This document shows positions 41,806 through 42,764 of a DNA stretch of 42,764 nt, in pieces; within the stretch, counting starts at the first letter, position 1; each line of letters starts with the position of its first letter. The notes under the pieces were generated by a model. It had not been told where the DNA came from. It searched no databases and was given only the letters and a program-made list of their open reading frames with translations. The stretch spans positions 1-42,764 of the forward strand of contig CAYPEK010000028.1 in NCBI GenBank assembly GCA_964409645.1. Reading direction: 5' to 3'. The stretch is from CAYPEK01 sp964409645 (lineage in GTDB: Bacteria > UBP15 > UBA6099). The translations under genes and the position numbers were made by a program.

Positions 41806-42764
41806 TCATCTGTTTTTATATCTATTTTTTACTTCAATCAATGTATAGGGTTGCGGGCCTGCCACGATTGTACTTTCGTTTGAGAGATACGTTATTTTAT
41901 TTTTTCCCACTTCAATTACTCTCGCGTTGACAGGGGAAGTGAATTTGAGCGCGGCTTGTGACGGTCCGGGGAAATCCGGAATCAAATTCACTATATGGAA
42001 GATGGCATCGTGGCCTTTTTTCCATTCATTTATGTGGATGTAGGGCGGAGCTTCGAATATATAATCTTCGGGGTACTTGCGTAAGGCTTCTCTTACAATG
42101 TCCTGAAGCACCTTCCAATTTTCCGGCGGCAGGAACTCGTAGTTCACGGAGTCGTAAGATGAAAGGATAGGAACGGGAAGGCCTGCTCTCGAACTGATGG
42201 GAAAGCCGCCGAATGAAAACCGTCCACCTCTGTTTATTCTGTTGGCGATACGCTTCGCAAGTGAACCGGTTTTGTAACTTTTTTGATGTGAATGGGCCTC
42301 GTCCTTGAAAAAAGTGTTAAGGCTGATCGAATTGCTGTTGTTAAGCCACGACGGACATTCACCGGTATAAATGATTGTTCTATTGGCAGTGAGTTGCTTT
42401 ATGGAATTCACGGCTTCAGGTCTGAGCAGGCCTGCTTCGGGAATTATCAATATATGAGAATAGCTCAAAGAATCAATGTTTTTCTCATCGGCGTATATCA
42501 CATTGACCGGGATTTGTATCTCGGTAAGTGTTTGTAAAATTGAATAGAAATATTTTATATAAGGATAAGGCTTTATATCCAAAATTTCTGATGAAAACAA
42601 AATAGATGTTTTCGATACGGGGAATACTCCGTCAAAAAGATCGGAATTCTTGTCTCTCCAATTGAAAAGGGAGGATATAGTATCGCGATTGGCGGAGTAT
42701 TTGTCGGATAGAAGAGAATCGCCGGTTTTTTTCTCGATGCCTCTATATTCCGCAACTCTTACGA
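41806..42764 (-). CDS. Glycosidase-like protein, 3' part, truncated by window edge
   Basis: The reading frame stays open past the ATG at 42600 to the right edge of the window (I read the in-frame codons from 42601 to 42762, no stop). That ATG is therefore not the start, and the 5' part of the gene is missing. The segment before it (GDSLLSDKYSANRDTISSLF, then NWRDKNSDLFDG) reads as a coherent continuation. The C-terminal 260 residues resemble a beta-galactosidase trimerisation/GATase-like domain (PVNVIYADEKNIDSL, ILIIPEAGLLRPEAVNSIKQ, then TIIYTGECPSWL), followed by a beta-rich tail. This fits a GH42-like or related glycoside hydrolase whose barrel lies outside the window. The catalytic residues are not visible. 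Confidence 0.6.
   Translation of the reverse strand, partial: VRVAEYRGIEKKTGDSLLSDKYSANRDTISSLFNWRDKNSDLFDGVFPVSKTSILFSSEILDIKPYPYIKYFYSILQTLTEIQIPVNVIYADEKNIDSLSYSHILIIPEAGLLRPEAVNSIKQLTANRTIIYTGECPSWLNNSNSISLNTFFKDEAHSHQKSYKTGSLAKRIANRINRGGRFSFGGFPISSRAGLPVPILSSYDSVNYEFLPPENWKVLQDIVREALRKYPEDYIFEAPPYIHINEWKKGHDAIFHIVNLIPDFPGPSQAALKFTSPVNARVIEVGKNKITYLSNESTIVAGPQPYTLIEVKNRYKNR

Overview
The window looks like chromosomal DNA from an uncultured diderm bacterium with roughly balanced GC content. An outer membrane is implied by a C-terminal beta-barrel protein with an SLH domain that ends in Phe, and by a CpxP/Spy-like periplasmic protein under an ECF sigma/anti-sigma pair. Several genes are core bacterial functions (murC, gatCAB, glyA, nrdR, moaA). 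The pairing of an SLH domain with a porin-like barrel is typical of diderms outside the Proteobacteria, such as Negativicutes, Cyanobacteria, Deinococcota and candidate phyla. The phylum cannot be fixed from this sequence. No rRNA, tRNA, CRISPR array, transposase, integrase or prophage gene was found.

Layout. 1-2.9 kb: a DUF169-like protein, an Old Yellow Enzyme-type flavoprotein and a divergent DapA-family aldolase. 3.0-5.5 kb: a translin/TRAX-like protein and a polytopic membrane protein with C-terminal TPRs. 5.5-11.6 kb (minus): a glycan operon of methyltransferase, two GT4 glycosyltransferases, a membrane protein and a GH2 beta-glucuronidase. 11.7-14.0 kb: a HIT protein, convergent with the ECF sigma / zinc-finger anti-sigma / Spy-like cassette. 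14.2-15.6 kb: moaA and a MOSC protein. 15.6-18.1 kb (minus): the SLH outer-membrane protein. 18.2-21.1 kb: a C25 (gingipain-type) peptidase, a 69-residue unknown protein and a PHP phosphatase. 21.1-22.9 kb (minus): glyA-nrdR. 23.0-28.6 kb (minus): a class II aldolase, then a four-gene set resembling the WbpB/WbpD/WbpE/WbpI route to UDP-ManNAc3NAcA. 28.7-30.6 kb (minus): a secreted TIM-barrel-like protein. 30.7-32.6 kb: a lone receiver protein and an alkaline-phosphatase-superfamily enzyme. 32.6-33.0 kb: an AT-rich non-coding stretch with operator-like repeats. 33.0-38.0 kb: murC, a clear terminator, and gatC-gatA-gatB. 38.0-41.8 kb: an AI-2E-type permease, a large Gre-like protein and a zinc-type CDF transporter. 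41.8-42.8 kb (minus): the 3' part of a glycosidase-like gene that runs off the window.

The accessory content is mainly about the cell surface: making an acidic diacetamido sugar, glycan transfer and hydrolysis, an outer-membrane anchor/porin, a secreted peptidase and envelope-stress sensing. The two most unusual genes are nucleic-acid related. One is a bacterial translin-family protein that keeps the TRAX-type QEYVEA acidic motif. The other is a 514-residue protein that ends in a Gre-factor coiled coil with its acidic tip but has no FKBP-like Gre C-terminal domain.
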